Shown here: positions 16,478 to 25,152 of the stretch, in pieces
How the letters are laid out: each line of letters begins with the position of its first letter
How positions within the stretch are numbered: the stretch's first letter is position 1
Source of the DNA: Bin5 sp965221145
Lineage (GTDB): Bacteria > Chloroflexota > Anaerolineae > Caldilineales > Caldilineaceae
NCBI GenBank assembly: GCA_965221145.1
Contig: OZ244877.1
Coordinates: 186,001 to 250,000, forward strand
DNA length: 64,000 bases
Reading direction: 5' to 3'
Program-made: the position numbers and the translations under genes
The notes under the pieces: generated by a model
Database searches by the model: none
Told to the model about the DNA's origin: nothing
Seen by the model: only the letters and a program-made list of their open reading frames with translations

Positions 16478-17710
16478 ATGCCAAGCGCAGGCGCGAATGC
16501 CAGATTTGACGACTACCTGGCCTCAACCGAATTCTACAACGATCCCTACCCCGTATATCATCTGCTGCGGGATGAGGCGCCCATCTTTTGGAGCGAGCTT
16601 TGGAACGCCTGGGTGTTGACCCGCTACGCAGATGTACTCGCTATCGTACGTGATCCGGGCCGCTTCTCGAACGGGATGCGCGTGCCCACCTATCTGGAGC
16701 AACTGCCGCCGTCGGAGCGCAGCAGGTTCCGATTGCTTGAAGATCATTTCGCCGTGCAGATACCCCACTCCGACCCGCCCTATCACACACGCCTGCGGAC
16801 GCTTATCACCAAGGCGTTCACCGCCCGCATGGTCGAGGCGCTGCAAGACCGGATCCAGCAACTGGTGGATGACCTGCTGGATGGCGTCGAAGAGCAGGGG
16901 CGGATGGACGTGATCTGGGATTTTGCTTTCCCGCTGCCCGCAGCGGTGATCGGCGAAATCGTCGGCATGCCGACGGAAGATATCGATCAGTACAAAGAAT
17001 GGTCCTCCAACATTATGGGCTTTCTGGGCGTTACGCCGCCGGACCCGGACTACATCGCCGATGCGCAGCAGAGCATCGGCGAACTCAAAGAGTACGTCCG
17101 TCGCCAGATTGAGCAGCGCCGCCGGCGTCTCCACGCCGATCTGTTGAGTCAACTGGTCGAGGTGGAAGAGCAGGGGGACAGGTTGAGCGAAGAGGAGATT
17201 TTCGCCATCGTCGCGGTCCTGATGAGCGCCGGGCACGAGACGACGACCAACACGATTGGCAACGGCTTGCTGGCGCTGCTGCACAATCCAGATATGTTGG
17301 CGCGGCTGCGGCAGCAGCCGGACCTGATCGAGAGCGCGGTCGAAGAGATACTGCGGTACGACGGCACCACGCAGCGCCACATGCGTGTGGCCGCAGAAGA
17401 TGTCGAGATAGGCGGCCATCTGATCGGCAAGCATCAACTCGTCTTCGCGATGAGCGGCGCGGCCAATCGCGACCCGGCCCAATTCCCCGACCCGGACAGG
17501 TTCGACATCACCCGCCGCAACAATCGGCACGTCACCTTTGGTCATGGCATCCATTTTTGCGTCGGCGCGCCGCTGGCCCGCCTTGAGACCAAAATCGCCA
17601 TTAACACGATCGTGCGCCGTCTGCCCCGGCTGCAGTTGGCGACTGAAGAACTGAAGTGGCATCAGCATATCGGCCTGCGCGGGCTGAAGACCTTGCCGGT
17701 CCTGTTCTAG
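16478..17710 (+). CDS. cytochrome P450
   Basis: This 410-residue soluble bacterial P450 has the I-helix oxygen-binding AGHETTTN, the K-helix ExxR in VEEILRYDG, and the haem-ligand loop FGHGIHFCVGAPLARLE. The start at 16478 follows AGGGGGAG; the in-frame ATG at 16394 gives an unusual extension. It would hydroxylate or dealkylate a small molecule using ferredoxin and reductase, neither of which is encoded nearby. Location between an importer and a lactonase-type amidohydrolase suggests a catabolic role, for example removing a methyl or other blocking group from an imported compound. Confidence 0.93.
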   Translation: MPSAGANARFDDYLASTEFYNDPYPVYHLLRDEAPIFWSELWNAWVLTRYADVLAIVRDPGRFSNGMRVPTYLEQLPPSERSRFRLLEDHFAVQIPHSDPPYHTRLRTLITKAFTARMVEALQDRIQQLVDDLLDGVEEQGRMDVIWDFAFPLPAAVIGEIVGMPTEDIDQYKEWSSNIMGFLGVTPPDPDYIADAQQSIGELKEYVRRQIEQRRRRLHADLLSQLVEVEEQGDRLSEEEIFAIVAVLMSAGHETTTNTIGNGLLALLHNPDMLARLRQQPDLIESAVEEILRYDGTTQRHMRVAAEDVEIGGHLIGKHQLVFAMSGAANRDPAQFPDPDRFDITRRNNRHVTFGHGIHFCVGAPLARLETKIAINTIVRRLPRLQLATEELKWHQHIGLRGLKTLPVLF

Positions 17711-17782
17711 CCGGAGCGCGTCAAGGCAAAAACACGGCGACAATTGACCGATTTGCCCGGTGAGCGGTTAAGGAGGGATACA

Positions 17783-18658
17783 GTGAGCAATCAGAGCCAC
17801 ATTGAGCTGGGCATCGTGGATACGCATGTTCATTTCTGGCAGTTCGAATTGTTGCGCCGCGTGTGGCAACCGCCGCCCGTCATCTTGCGCACGTTTGCGC
17901 CGGAAGACCTGATCGATGACGCGGCCGCTGTCGGCGTCAACCGCTGCGTCCTCGTCGAGGCCGGGACGACCGACGAGGACAACCATGCGCTGGCCGATTT
18001 CGCGGCATCGTCCGAGTTCGTCGGCGCCATGATCGCGTATGCCGACCTGGAGAGTCCGACGCTGGAGCAGGAACTGGCTGACTTTGCCAAGATTCCCAAG
18101 TTCAGGGGCGTTCGTATGCGCTTTGAGGGGCATCCCGACCCGGATATTCTGAGCCGCCAAAGCGTGATCGACGGCATCCGCAAGGTGGCGGAGCAAGGAC
18201 TTATCCTCGAGTTTCTGGTTGATACCAGCCATTTGCAGGACATCCTGCGAGCCTATGACCATGTCCCGGAACTCAAGGGGATGATCGAGCACATGGGCAA
18301 GCCCGATCTGCGACGCGGCACCGACCGCGCGCAGTGGCGTCAACATATGAAGGCATTGGCCCAGGAGACGAATGCGTTGTGTAAACTTTCGATCGGGCCG
18401 CGAGTCGTCGACCTGGAAGAAATCTACGCCCACCAGGGACAAGGCTGGGAACTGGAATGGATCCAACCGCCGATCCAGTACCTGGTGGAGCAGTTTGGGC
18501 CGGAGCGCCTGGTGTGGGGCAGTGACTGGCCGCTCGTGCTGCTGGAATCCGACTACGCCGGCGGCCTGGAGGCGATGCGGGACGCGTTGGGGCCTCTGGA
18601 CGCTGAAGACGAAATGCGCCTGTATCGAACGACCGCTGTGAAGTTCTATTCGCTGTAA
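17783..18658 (+). CDS. amidohydrolase family 2, L-fuconolactonase/LigI-like lactonase
   Basis: A GTG start at 17783 is chosen because AAGGAGGG ends 5 bases before it; an upstream ATG at 17744 has no such site. The 291-residue product has the TIM-barrel metal motif GIVDTHVHFWQ, EAGTTDEDN, RGVRMRFEGHPD, LKGMIEHMGKPD and the terminal RLVWGSDWPLV. This set matches the branch containing L-fucono-1,5-lactonase and 2-pyrone-4,6-dicarboxylate lactonase. It probably opens a sugar lactone made by a dehydrogenase. It lies between the P450 and the second PhyH gene. Confidence 0.88.
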   Translation: MSNQSHIELGIVDTHVHFWQFELLRRVWQPPPVILRTFAPEDLIDDAAAVGVNRCVLVEAGTTDEDNHALADFAASSEFVGAMIAYADLESPTLEQELADFAKIPKFRGVRMRFEGHPDPDILSRQSVIDGIRKVAEQGLILEFLVDTSHLQDILRAYDHVPELKGMIEHMGKPDLRRGTDRAQWRQHMKALAQETNALCKLSIGPRVVDLEEIYAHQGQGWELEWIQPPIQYLVEQFGPERLVWGSDWPLVLLESDYAGGLEAMRDALGPLDAEDEMRLYRTTAVKFYSL

Positions 18659-18708
18659 CGGGCAGTATAGGCGCCGATCCAGCCTGAAACCTGCCGGGAG
18701 GAGTTGTC

Positions 18709-19704
18709 ATGTCAATTCTTGATCAAGCAGTCACAGATCGATTTGAAGAGCAGGGGTACGTAGTGGTCGAGGGGATCCTGGACCCGCAGGAGGACATTCA
18801 ACCCATTGTCGCCGAGTACGCCGAGTTGCTGGATTCGCTGGCAGAGCAGTGGTTCGCCGAGGGCCGGCTCTCCTCGACTTACGGTGAGATGCCCTTTGGC
18901 GAGCGGTTGACGCAGATCCTCGCCGAGGGGATGCCGATTTTCCCCCATTTTGATATCTCTCTGCCTCCGATATCCTCCGATGCGACCGAGGAGACACCGA
19001 TGCACGTCGGCGCGGCGGTGTTTAGTCGTCTCCTGCTCAACCCGCGCCTGCTCGACGCAGTTGAGTGCTTCATCGGGCCGGAAATCTACTGCAACCCGGT
19101 CCAGCACGTGCGCATCAAGCCGCCTGAGCGCCTGGTGCCGGAAGCGATGCGCCACTCGCTGGTGGCGTCGGTGGATTGGCACCAGGACGCGGGCGTCGTC
19201 GAAGCGGAGGCCGACGAGACCGACATGCTTTCAGCCTGGGTTGCCATCACCAATGTCACGACCGAAAACAGTTGCATGGTCATGATTCCGGGGAGCCACA
19301 AGGCCGATGTCGCGCTGCATTGCCTCACCTACGAAAAACAGGGATTTGCCGGATCAGCCCAGCTCACGATCCCGCAGACGTACCGAGGTCCCAGCGAGCC
19401 GACCCCCGTTCCCATGCGCGCCGGGGATGTACTCTTCTTTCACCGCAGGACCATGCACTCCTCGCTGCCCAATGTCAGTGACGGCATCCGCTGGAGCTTC
19501 GATCTGCGCTACAATCCGGTCGGTCAGCACACGGGGCGGCCCTGGTTTCCGGGCTTTGTCGCCCGCAGTCGCGCCCATCCTGAAATTGAATTGACGGATT
19601 CTGAAGAGTGGGCGCAACTCTGGCTGGATGCGCAGAGGGGCCTGGCGGCCGGCGGAACGCCGGCGTTCAATCGCTGGAAAGAAGACGATCCGCGCTGCGC
19701 CTGA
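18709..19704 (+). CDS. phytanoyl-CoA dioxygenase (PhyH) family enzyme
   Basis: This 331-residue protein has HxD in VDWHQDAGVVEAEAD, the strand NSCMVMIPGSHK, and a distal His and Arg in RRTMHSSLPNVSDGIRWSFDLRYNPVG, the standard Fe(II)/2-oxoglutarate set. GGGAGGAG precedes the ATG. It is clearly diverged from the PhyH protein at 10601, so the two probably act on different substrates or steps. It is followed by a Gfo/Idh-type oxidoreductase. Confidence 0.9.
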   Translation: MSILDQAVTDRFEEQGYVVVEGILDPQEDIQPIVAEYAELLDSLAEQWFAEGRLSSTYGEMPFGERLTQILAEGMPIFPHFDISLPPISSDATEETPMHVGAAVFSRLLLNPRLLDAVECFIGPEIYCNPVQHVRIKPPERLVPEAMRHSLVASVDWHQDAGVVEAEADETDMLSAWVAITNVTTENSCMVMIPGSHKADVALHCLTYEKQGFAGSAQLTIPQTYRGPSEPTPVPMRAGDVLFFHRRTMHSSLPNVSDGIRWSFDLRYNPVGQHTGRPWFPGFVARSRAHPEIELTDSEEWAQLWLDAQRGLAAGGTPAFNRWKEDDPRCA

Positions 19705-19798
19705 GCCATGCGCGTACTGAATCGAGACCACCGGCCTGTTTCGTAGGCTGTGAGGGCATTGCGACCGGCTTTGGGGATGGTCTCTTCGGGGTAAAACG

Positions 19799-20878
19799 AT
19801 GGGTGATCAGCTTCTGGAACTTGACTACAAACCGCATCTACCCCCCAAGATGGACTACGGAATCGCCATCGTGGGCTGCGGGAGCATCATAAACGACGCC
19901 ACTCTTCCAAACTACAGGACGCACAACCTGAACATCGTCGGTTGCCACGACCTCGATCGAGAAGCAGCCGAAAACACGGCCCGCAGATTCAACATTTCCA
20001 CAATCTATGACAGCCTGAGCGATCTGTTGGCCGATCCCGGGGTGGCGATCGTGGAGTTCGCCGTCCATCCCTGGCAGCAGTTTGAGATCGCGCGGCAGGC
20101 GATTGCGGCCGGCAAGCATCTGCTCTGTCAGAAGCCACTGTCCGACAGGTACGCGCAGGCGGTCGAGATCGTGCGCCTAGCCCGCGAGGCGGGGATCAAG
20201 TTGGCGGTGAACCAGCAGATGCGCTGGGATCCTGCCATCCGCGCAGTACGCGACCTGATCAGCAAGGGTTGGATCGGCCAACCTACCGAAGCCAGCATCC
20301 AGGTCAGCCTCATCTCCGACTTCGGGGGCAATTGGGCGGCCGCAAGCCCGCGGCTCGAAGTCATGCTCCACAGTATCCACTACCTGGACAGTCTGCGCTT
20401 TCTGTTCGGCGAACCTGAATGGGTCACCAGCCGCCACACGCGCCATCCACTGCTCGGCACGGTGCGGGGCGAGACCAAGACGATTACGGTGCTGGACTAT
20501 GCCTCGGGCTTGCAGGCGTTGAGCGCGGTCGACCTTTGTAACCCGGGTATCGACCCTTTCGCTGGTTTCCATTTCAGTGGCACAGAGGGTGTTCAGTGCG
20601 GCACATTGGGACTGCTCAGTTATCCCCAAGGCCAGCCCGACACGCTTGCTTGGCGCAGTACGAAGCTTTACGCGGGTAGACGCTTTGAGGCGAAGCTGGA
20701 AGGCGCGTGGTTTCCCGATGCCTTCATCGGCCCTATCGCCTCGCTGATGCGGGCAATACAGGAGGACGGAACGCCGGAGACCGATGGCGCTGACCATCTC
20801 AACACATTGGCCATTGTTGACGCGGCCTATGCCTCAGCCGCTGAGAACTGCTCGGTGCGGCCGTCGGAGGTCGGATGA
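19799..20878 (+). CDS. Gfo/Idh/MocA family oxidoreductase
   Basis: This 359-residue protein has a Rossmann domain (YGIAIVGCGSI, with DLDREAAENTARRF as the second strand), the family signature GKHLLCQKPLSDRYAQAVEIV, and a C-terminal catalytic alpha/beta domain with AVNQQMRWDPA. It should oxidise or reduce a sugar or cyclitol with bound NAD(P). The ATG at 19799 is used; the ATG at 19850 (MDYGIAIVG) is a shorter alternative. It sits between PhyH and the mutarotase gene. Confidence 0.9.
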   Translation: MGDQLLELDYKPHLPPKMDYGIAIVGCGSIINDATLPNYRTHNLNIVGCHDLDREAAENTARRFNISTIYDSLSDLLADPGVAIVEFAVHPWQQFEIARQAIAAGKHLLCQKPLSDRYAQAVEIVRLAREAGIKLAVNQQMRWDPAIRAVRDLISKGWIGQPTEASIQVSLISDFGGNWAAASPRLEVMLHSIHYLDSLRFLFGEPEWVTSRHTRHPLLGTVRGETKTITVLDYASGLQALSAVDLCNPGIDPFAGFHFSGTEGVQCGTLGLLSYPQGQPDTLAWRSTKLYAGRRFEAKLEGAWFPDAFIGPIASLMRAIQEDGTPETDGADHLNTLAIVDAAYASAAENCSVRPSEVG

Positions 20879-20912
20879 GGTTGTCATTCCTGAATCAGGA
20901 GGAACTGTCGTT

Positions 20913-21236
20913 ATGAAACGTTTCGGCCAGGTCATTCGGGTCAAGCCTGAAAGGTATGAGGAATACAGGCAGTACCACCAAGACGTGTGGCCCGAAATCG
21001 TCGAACTGGGTCGTCAATGCAACATTCGAAACCAGACCATTTTCCACAGAGATGGTTTTCTGTTCCGTTATTTTGAGTACACCGGCGACGACTATGAAGC
21101 GGACATGGCCATGGCGGCTGCCCATCCCAAGAACGAGGCGTGGTGGGAGATCATGCAGCCGATGCAGGAGCCTTTGGAGAGTTGCGCTGAAGGCGAATGG
21201 TGGGCTGACATGGAAGAGCTTGTCCACACCGACTGA
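20913..21236 (+). CDS. rhaM: L-rhamnose mutarotase family protein
   Basis: This 107-residue protein matches the RhaM family over its full length: MKRFGQVIRVKPERYEEYRQYH at the start, NIRNQTIFHRDGFLFRYFEY in the middle (conserved His), and WWEIMQPMQEPLES near the end. It interconverts anomers of L-rhamnose or a related deoxy sugar so that the next enzyme receives the right form. AGGAGG lies 9 bases before the ATG at 20913. It is the last gene of the long block that begins at 10228 and is the best clue that the block handles a deoxy sugar. Confidence 0.9.
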   Translation: MKRFGQVIRVKPERYEEYRQYHQDVWPEIVELGRQCNIRNQTIFHRDGFLFRYFEYTGDDYEADMAMAAAHPKNEAWWEIMQPMQEPLESCAEGEWWADMEELVHTD

Positions 21237-21242
21237 TGATAT

Positions 21243-21382
21243 TCACATTTGCAATCCGCTTTCATGGTAATCAGTAGTGCGTAATTCGTATTGCGTGAGG
21301 ACAGACGAGACGCCCGCGGCGCACTCTGGGTCCTCCGGCGTGCAACATGTGAAAAAGTCGCGATTTCATAGGGAATTCACAT
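21243..21382 (+). repeat. dispersed intergenic repeat, copy B
   Basis: Starts TTCACATTTGCAATCCGCTTTCAT, continues with CGTAATTCGTATTGCGTGAGG, has the core CAGACGAGACGCCCGCG, and ends GAAAAAGTCGCGATTTCATAGGGAATTCACAT. The order of these blocks matches copies D (47804) and E (52943). It lies between the mutarotase gene and the next importer cassette. Confidence 0.6.
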
Positions 21383-21499
21383 CGGAAGAATAGGAGTTGC
21401 CGAGCGGCCAAGGAGGCGCCTATGGAGCTAAACTGGAGTGGATGGATGGCAAATCGTCGAGTAGTCAAAGGGTTGAGAATCTCTTAAGGAGGCAATCAC

Positions 21500-22891
21500 A
21501 TGAAACGAAAAATTCTGTTCAACGTGCTGATCCTAGGGGTCATGCTGCTTTCAGCCTGCGTTGCCCCGACGTCACCTCCGGTTGCCGAGGAGGCTGAAGC
21601 AGCGCCCGAATCCGAGGGGGCGCCCACCGGCAAGCTCGTCTTCTGGAACCATCCGACGGCACTTGAAGCGGCTGAGGAACAGCTATTCTGGGAGGATCTG
21701 AACGCGGCATTTGAGGCCGAATATGAGGGCGTCGAGGTCGAGCTTGTCTGGGTCCCCTGGGATCAGATGTACGTCAGCAAGATCAATGCCATTCAGAGCG
21801 GCGAAGTGCCGGACATGAGCTTCATGGGGGTGGAGCAGCAGGTCGAGTTCGCCGAAATGGACGCGGTCATTCCCGTCGATGACCTGATTGAGGAACTGGG
21901 CGGCCCCGAAGCATTCAGCGGTGGCCTGAAGTACCATTGGTTCCAGCCGTCATGGTCGGACGAGGGGCATTACTGGGGCGTCCCCTATCAGGAGGGCGGC
22001 TACCTGCTCTATGTACGCAAAGACCTGGCAGAGAAGGCCGGCTATAGCGATCCTTGCCCAGCGGATTGGGACGCTCTAGTGGAGTTGGCCCTCGCGATGC
22101 ACGACCCTGACAATGAGGTCTATGGCATCGGCTTGGACTACAGCGTTGGCAATGGGACAACGCAACTCTACACGACCTTCTGGGCAGCCGGCGGTGGGCA
22201 GACCCTGGACAAGGACAAAAAGGTTGCAGTCAACACACCTGAGAATGCCAAGACACTGCAATTCTACGCCGACCTGTGGCTGGTGCATGATCTCCTGCCC
22301 CCAGGCGTGACCACGGTGACGACGTATGGCACCTCAACCGCCACGCCGATCGATGACTGGTACAATGCCGGTCAGATCGCGATGACGGTTCGCAACATGA
22401 ACCTTCCCATCGTCTGGGAACGCACGCAGAATCCCATCCGGGAGGTGACCCAGGTCTGTATGATGCCCGCCGGGCCGTCAGGGCACACTGGGACGTTCTC
22501 GCAGCCGGGCACTCTCTACATCTTCAAGGAGGCGCAAAACCCCGAGTTGGCCAAGGAATACATTCGGTTCTTCTACCGGTCGGAGTGGCAGATCCGGTGG
22601 TCCCAGGTGGACGGCATCATCCCCCTGGTAAAGGGGCTTGATGTGCCGGGCATTACCGACGGGTACTGGTACCCCTACATCCTGGAGGAGCAGAGTTGGG
22701 GCGCGCGACCTGGATTCTGGGAGTCCCATCCCAAGAATCTCGTGGCTCATGAGGCGTTCTGGCCGGCGTTGATGGTCCAGGACGTCGTTCTCAAAGGAAT
22801 GAGCGTCGAAGACGCACTGGCCAAGTACCAGAAAGTGGCGGAAGAGCTTTATGGCGAACCTTGCTCACCGTTGGTGGAGGGATGCGAGTAG
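21500..22891 (+). CDS. ABC transporter substrate-binding lipoprotein
   Basis: This 463-residue family-1 solute-binding protein has a Sec signal with lipobox (MKRKILFNVLILGVMLLSAC) and an acidic linker. The body includes WVPWDQMYVSKINAIQSGEVPDMSFMG and the closing MTVRNMNLPIVWER segment. The ATG at 21500 has AAGGAGG 7-13 bases upstream. It opens an importer cassette with the permeases at 22978 and 23883. The substrate is probably a carbohydrate, from family membership only. Confidence 0.92.
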   Translation: MKRKILFNVLILGVMLLSACVAPTSPPVAEEAEAAPESEGAPTGKLVFWNHPTALEAAEEQLFWEDLNAAFEAEYEGVEVELVWVPWDQMYVSKINAIQSGEVPDMSFMGVEQQVEFAEMDAVIPVDDLIEELGGPEAFSGGLKYHWFQPSWSDEGHYWGVPYQEGGYLLYVRKDLAEKAGYSDPCPADWDALVELALAMHDPDNEVYGIGLDYSVGNGTTQLYTTFWAAGGGQTLDKDKKVAVNTPENAKTLQFYADLWLVHDLLPPGVTTVTTYGTSTATPIDDWYNAGQIAMTVRNMNLPIVWERTQNPIREVTQVCMMPAGPSGHTGTFSQPGTLYIFKEAQNPELAKEYIRFFYRSEWQIRWSQVDGIIPLVKGLDVPGITDGYWYPYILEEQSWGARPGFWESHPKNLVAHEAFWPALMVQDVVLKGMSVEDALAKYQKVAEELYGEPCSPLVEGCE

Positions 22892-22938
22892 GCCCAGTTC
22901 AGGCCGGCTGATTCCTCAGCCAGGTCAGTGAGGCATAA

Positions 22939-22973
22939 GGCCAGGTCAAGCCCGCCACAGGCTTGACCTGGCC
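22939..22973 (+). terminator. perfect 14-bp stem-loop between binding-protein and permease genes
   Basis: GGCCAGGTCAAGCC (22939-22952) pairs fully with GGCTTGACCTGGCC (22960-22973) around a 7-base loop, CGCCACA. There is no U-run downstream, so partial termination or 3' protection of the binding-protein message is more likely than full termination. Confidence 0.65.
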
Positions 22974-22977
22974 GGCG

Positions 22978-23886
22978 ATGCGGACTCTGTTCCGGGAGCA
23001 ATGGGGGCGCCGATCAATGCACCAGTCGAAGACATTACCCTATCTGTTGCTATTGCCGGCCGCCATCCTGATCGTGGCAGTGGTAGGGTATCCGATGCTC
23101 TATGGACTCTCCCTCTCTGTAACGGATCGGACACTTCAGTCCTTCGAATCGAACTTTGTCGGCCTGCTGAATTTTCGCAAACTCCTGGAGGACGAGCGAT
23201 TTCTGACCGTGGCTGGCAATAGTGTCTTCTGGTCTGTTTACACCGTAATTGGTTCCGTATTATCGGGGTTCATCTTGGCCCTCATTCTCAATCAGAGTTT
23301 TCTGGGTCGGCGCTTTGCGCGGGGCATTCTGTTGGTTCCGTGGACGGTGCCGACCGTAGCCGTAGCCTTTGTCTGGGTCTGGCTTTACGATCCTCTGGTA
23401 GGTATTTTCAACCAGATCGTGTTGTTGCTTGGTGGAAGCCGCCTGCCATTTATGTCGGACCTCGGCATGGTGCAATTCTGGATGGCGCTTCCGGTCATCT
23501 GGCGCTTCTATCCGTTCGTCATGCTCATGTTGTTGGCAGGGCTGCAAGCCATTGATCAGGAGTTGTATGCGGCGGCGGCCGTGGACGGGGCCAACATCCG
23601 GCAGAGATTCTGGCATATCACCCTGCCTATGGTGCGGGCAATCCTGGGCCTGGTCACCGTATTGGAGTTTATCTGGCTTTTCAATCATTTCGACATTATC
23701 TGGATTATGACCGGAGGCGGCCCGGCGGATGCGACCCACAACTTCGCCACTTATGCCTATTATCAAGGCTTCAAGACCTTCAAATTTGCCTATGCTTCGG
23801 CGATCGGGGTAGTGATGCTGGTGATTCTCTTTTTCTCGTCACTCGTCTATCTTTACCTGCAGGATCGCATGGAGATCGAGCAATGA
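22978..23886 (+). CDS. sugar ABC transporter permease, MalF type
   Basis: About 302 residues from the ATG at 22978; the ATG at 23017 (MHQSKTLPYLLLLP) is equally plausible because neither has a good ribosome site, and a TTG further upstream lies inside the stem-loop. Six membrane segments are evident. The EAA loop is ELYAAAAVDGANIRQRFWHITLPMVRA, and MTGGGPADATHNFATYAYY is the usual C-terminal motif. Its stop overlaps the next permease start by 4 bases. Confidence 0.9.
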   Translation: MRTLFREQWGRRSMHQSKTLPYLLLLPAAILIVAVVGYPMLYGLSLSVTDRTLQSFESNFVGLLNFRKLLEDERFLTVAGNSVFWSVYTVIGSVLSGFILALILNQSFLGRRFARGILLVPWTVPTVAVAFVWVWLYDPLVGIFNQIVLLLGGSRLPFMSDLGMVQFWMALPVIWRFYPFVMLMLLAGLQAIDQELYAAAAVDGANIRQRFWHITLPMVRAILGLVTVLEFIWLFNHFDIIWIMTGGGPADATHNFATYAYYQGFKTFKFAYASAIGVVMLVILFFSSLVYLYLQDRMEIEQ

Positions 23887-24779
23887 GGGATACGGATCAG
23901 GCGCTGCCACGGGGACAAAGCTCGGATGTGGCGCGACGATTCGGTTGGCGTCTGCTAGGAGCGCTGAAGAGGACTCTCTTTCACGCGGTGATCGCTGCGG
24001 TGATCATCGTCTTCATCTTTCCCATCTGGGTTGGTGTGGATACTTCGATCAAGCCTGCCAACCAGCTGAGGAAGTTTCCGACCAGCGTTCTCACGACCAG
24101 ACCCACAATGGAGAAGTATGCCCAAGCACTGGGTCCGCTGAAACTTTATCGCTACATGGGCAACACCGTTGTCGTCGCAGGGGCCACAACCTTGCTTGGC
24201 CTCCTCGTGGGCAGCCCGGCAGCCTATGCCCTGTCTCGATTTCGGTTTAGGGGTCGCAGCTTCTTCGCGCGCACAGTCTTGCTGATTTACATGTTCCCTC
24301 CGATGCTGCTAATTATTCCGCTCTATCTGATGATGACAGCCGTGAAGGTAAGGGACAGCCTCTGGTCCCTTATCGTGACCGATACAACCTTTGCTCTGCC
24401 GTTTTCGATCTGGATGCTCAAGGCCTTTTTCGACACGGTTGCGCGCGACCTCGATGATGCAGCGCTCATAGATGGCTGCACTCCTCTCAGCGTGTTGTAT
24501 CGAGTACTCTTGCCCGTTTCGGGGCCAGGTGTGGTGGCCACCGCGGTCTTTTGCTTCATGCTTGCTTGGGGGGAATATCTCTTCGCCGTGACTTTTATCA
24601 CGACGCAATCGCTACAGCCAATCACGGTGGCCGTCTATGCCTTGATTTCACCCTTTGCGGTTGACCCGAGCCTGCTGATGGCAACCTCCGTGCTCTCCGC
24701 GATTCCACCGGTTGTCTTCTTCTTCGCGGCGCAAAAGTGGATTGTTCAGGGCCTGATGGCGGGGGCCATCAAGGGCTGA
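23883..24779 (+). CDS. carbohydrate ABC transporter permease, MalG type
   Basis: This 298-residue permease starts in the ATGA overlap with the preceding gene. It has an EAA loop, ARDLDDAALIDGCTPLSVLYRVLLPVSGPG, and ends with IVQGLMAGAIKG. It completes the transmembrane part of the cassette begun at 21500. No ATPase follows, so a shared one is presumed. Confidence 0.93.
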   Translation: MRDTDQALPRGQSSDVARRFGWRLLGALKRTLFHAVIAAVIIVFIFPIWVGVDTSIKPANQLRKFPTSVLTTRPTMEKYAQALGPLKLYRYMGNTVVVAGATTLLGLLVGSPAAYALSRFRFRGRSFFARTVLLIYMFPPMLLIIPLYLMMTAVKVRDSLWSLIVTDTTFALPFSIWMLKAFFDTVARDLDDAALIDGCTPLSVLYRVLLPVSGPGVVATAVFCFMLAWGEYLFAVTFITTQSLQPITVAVYALISPFAVDPSLLMATSVLSAIPPVVFFFAAQKWIVQGLMAGAIKG

Positions 24780-24814
24780 CCGCGCTTTCGACGCCAAGCC
24801 GGCTGCGTCAGCAT

Positions 24815-24844
24815 CACGTGGCCATGCACCGCATCGGCCACGTG
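24815..24844 (+). terminator. stem-loop after the permease gene
   Basis: CACGTGGCC (24815-24823) pairs perfectly with GGCCACGTG (24836-24844) around a 12-base loop, 36 bases past the permease stop. It is a candidate end of the 21500-24779 transcript, although no U-run follows. Confidence 0.4.
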
Positions 24845-24979
24845 CCGGGACAACCCAAACCTGTCAGAGCCTATCAAGGTCGACATCAGGATAGGTTACA
24901 AACGGAGTAAGCGCAACGCCCCCGAGGTCTGTCCGAAATCTACATTCATCCTGGGACGTACCCCACAGAAAAAACGGGA

Positions 24980-25008
24980 TTGAGTCGTCGCGGCTTTTCT
25001 AGTATAAT
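24980..25008 (+). promoter_or_regulatory. sigma-70-type promoter for the importer cassette at 25153
   Basis: TTGAGT (24980-24985) and TATAAT (25003-25008) are 17 bases apart. The predicted start near 25015 leaves a leader of about 138 bases before the GTG start at 25153. Confidence 0.65.
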
Positions 25009-25152
25009 CGGATGGTCGCCGCACTGACGCGCGACACGCCCGATGCCCGAAAAACAATACATCAGTAAAGGAGGTGGCATGGCATAGATTCGGCAGCAAA
25101 TCAGTCGTTCGATTCACCTTGAAACAGTCCATTTACCTAAAGGAGACCACAA

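Larger units (their letters stand above)
24780..25152. other. intergenic region with stem-loop and promoter
   Basis: This 373-base gap separates two importer cassettes. A 9-bp stem-loop lies at 24815-24844 and a promoter at 24980-25008. Near the next start there are two ribosome-site-like sequences, AAAGGAGGTGG at 25066-25076 and AAAGGAGA at 25138-25145; only the latter precedes a credible gene start. Confidence 0.6.

Noticed and set aside
16523..17743. 406-codon open frame opposite the P450
   Set aside because: The P450 motifs on the plus strand are unmistakable; the opposite frame has none.
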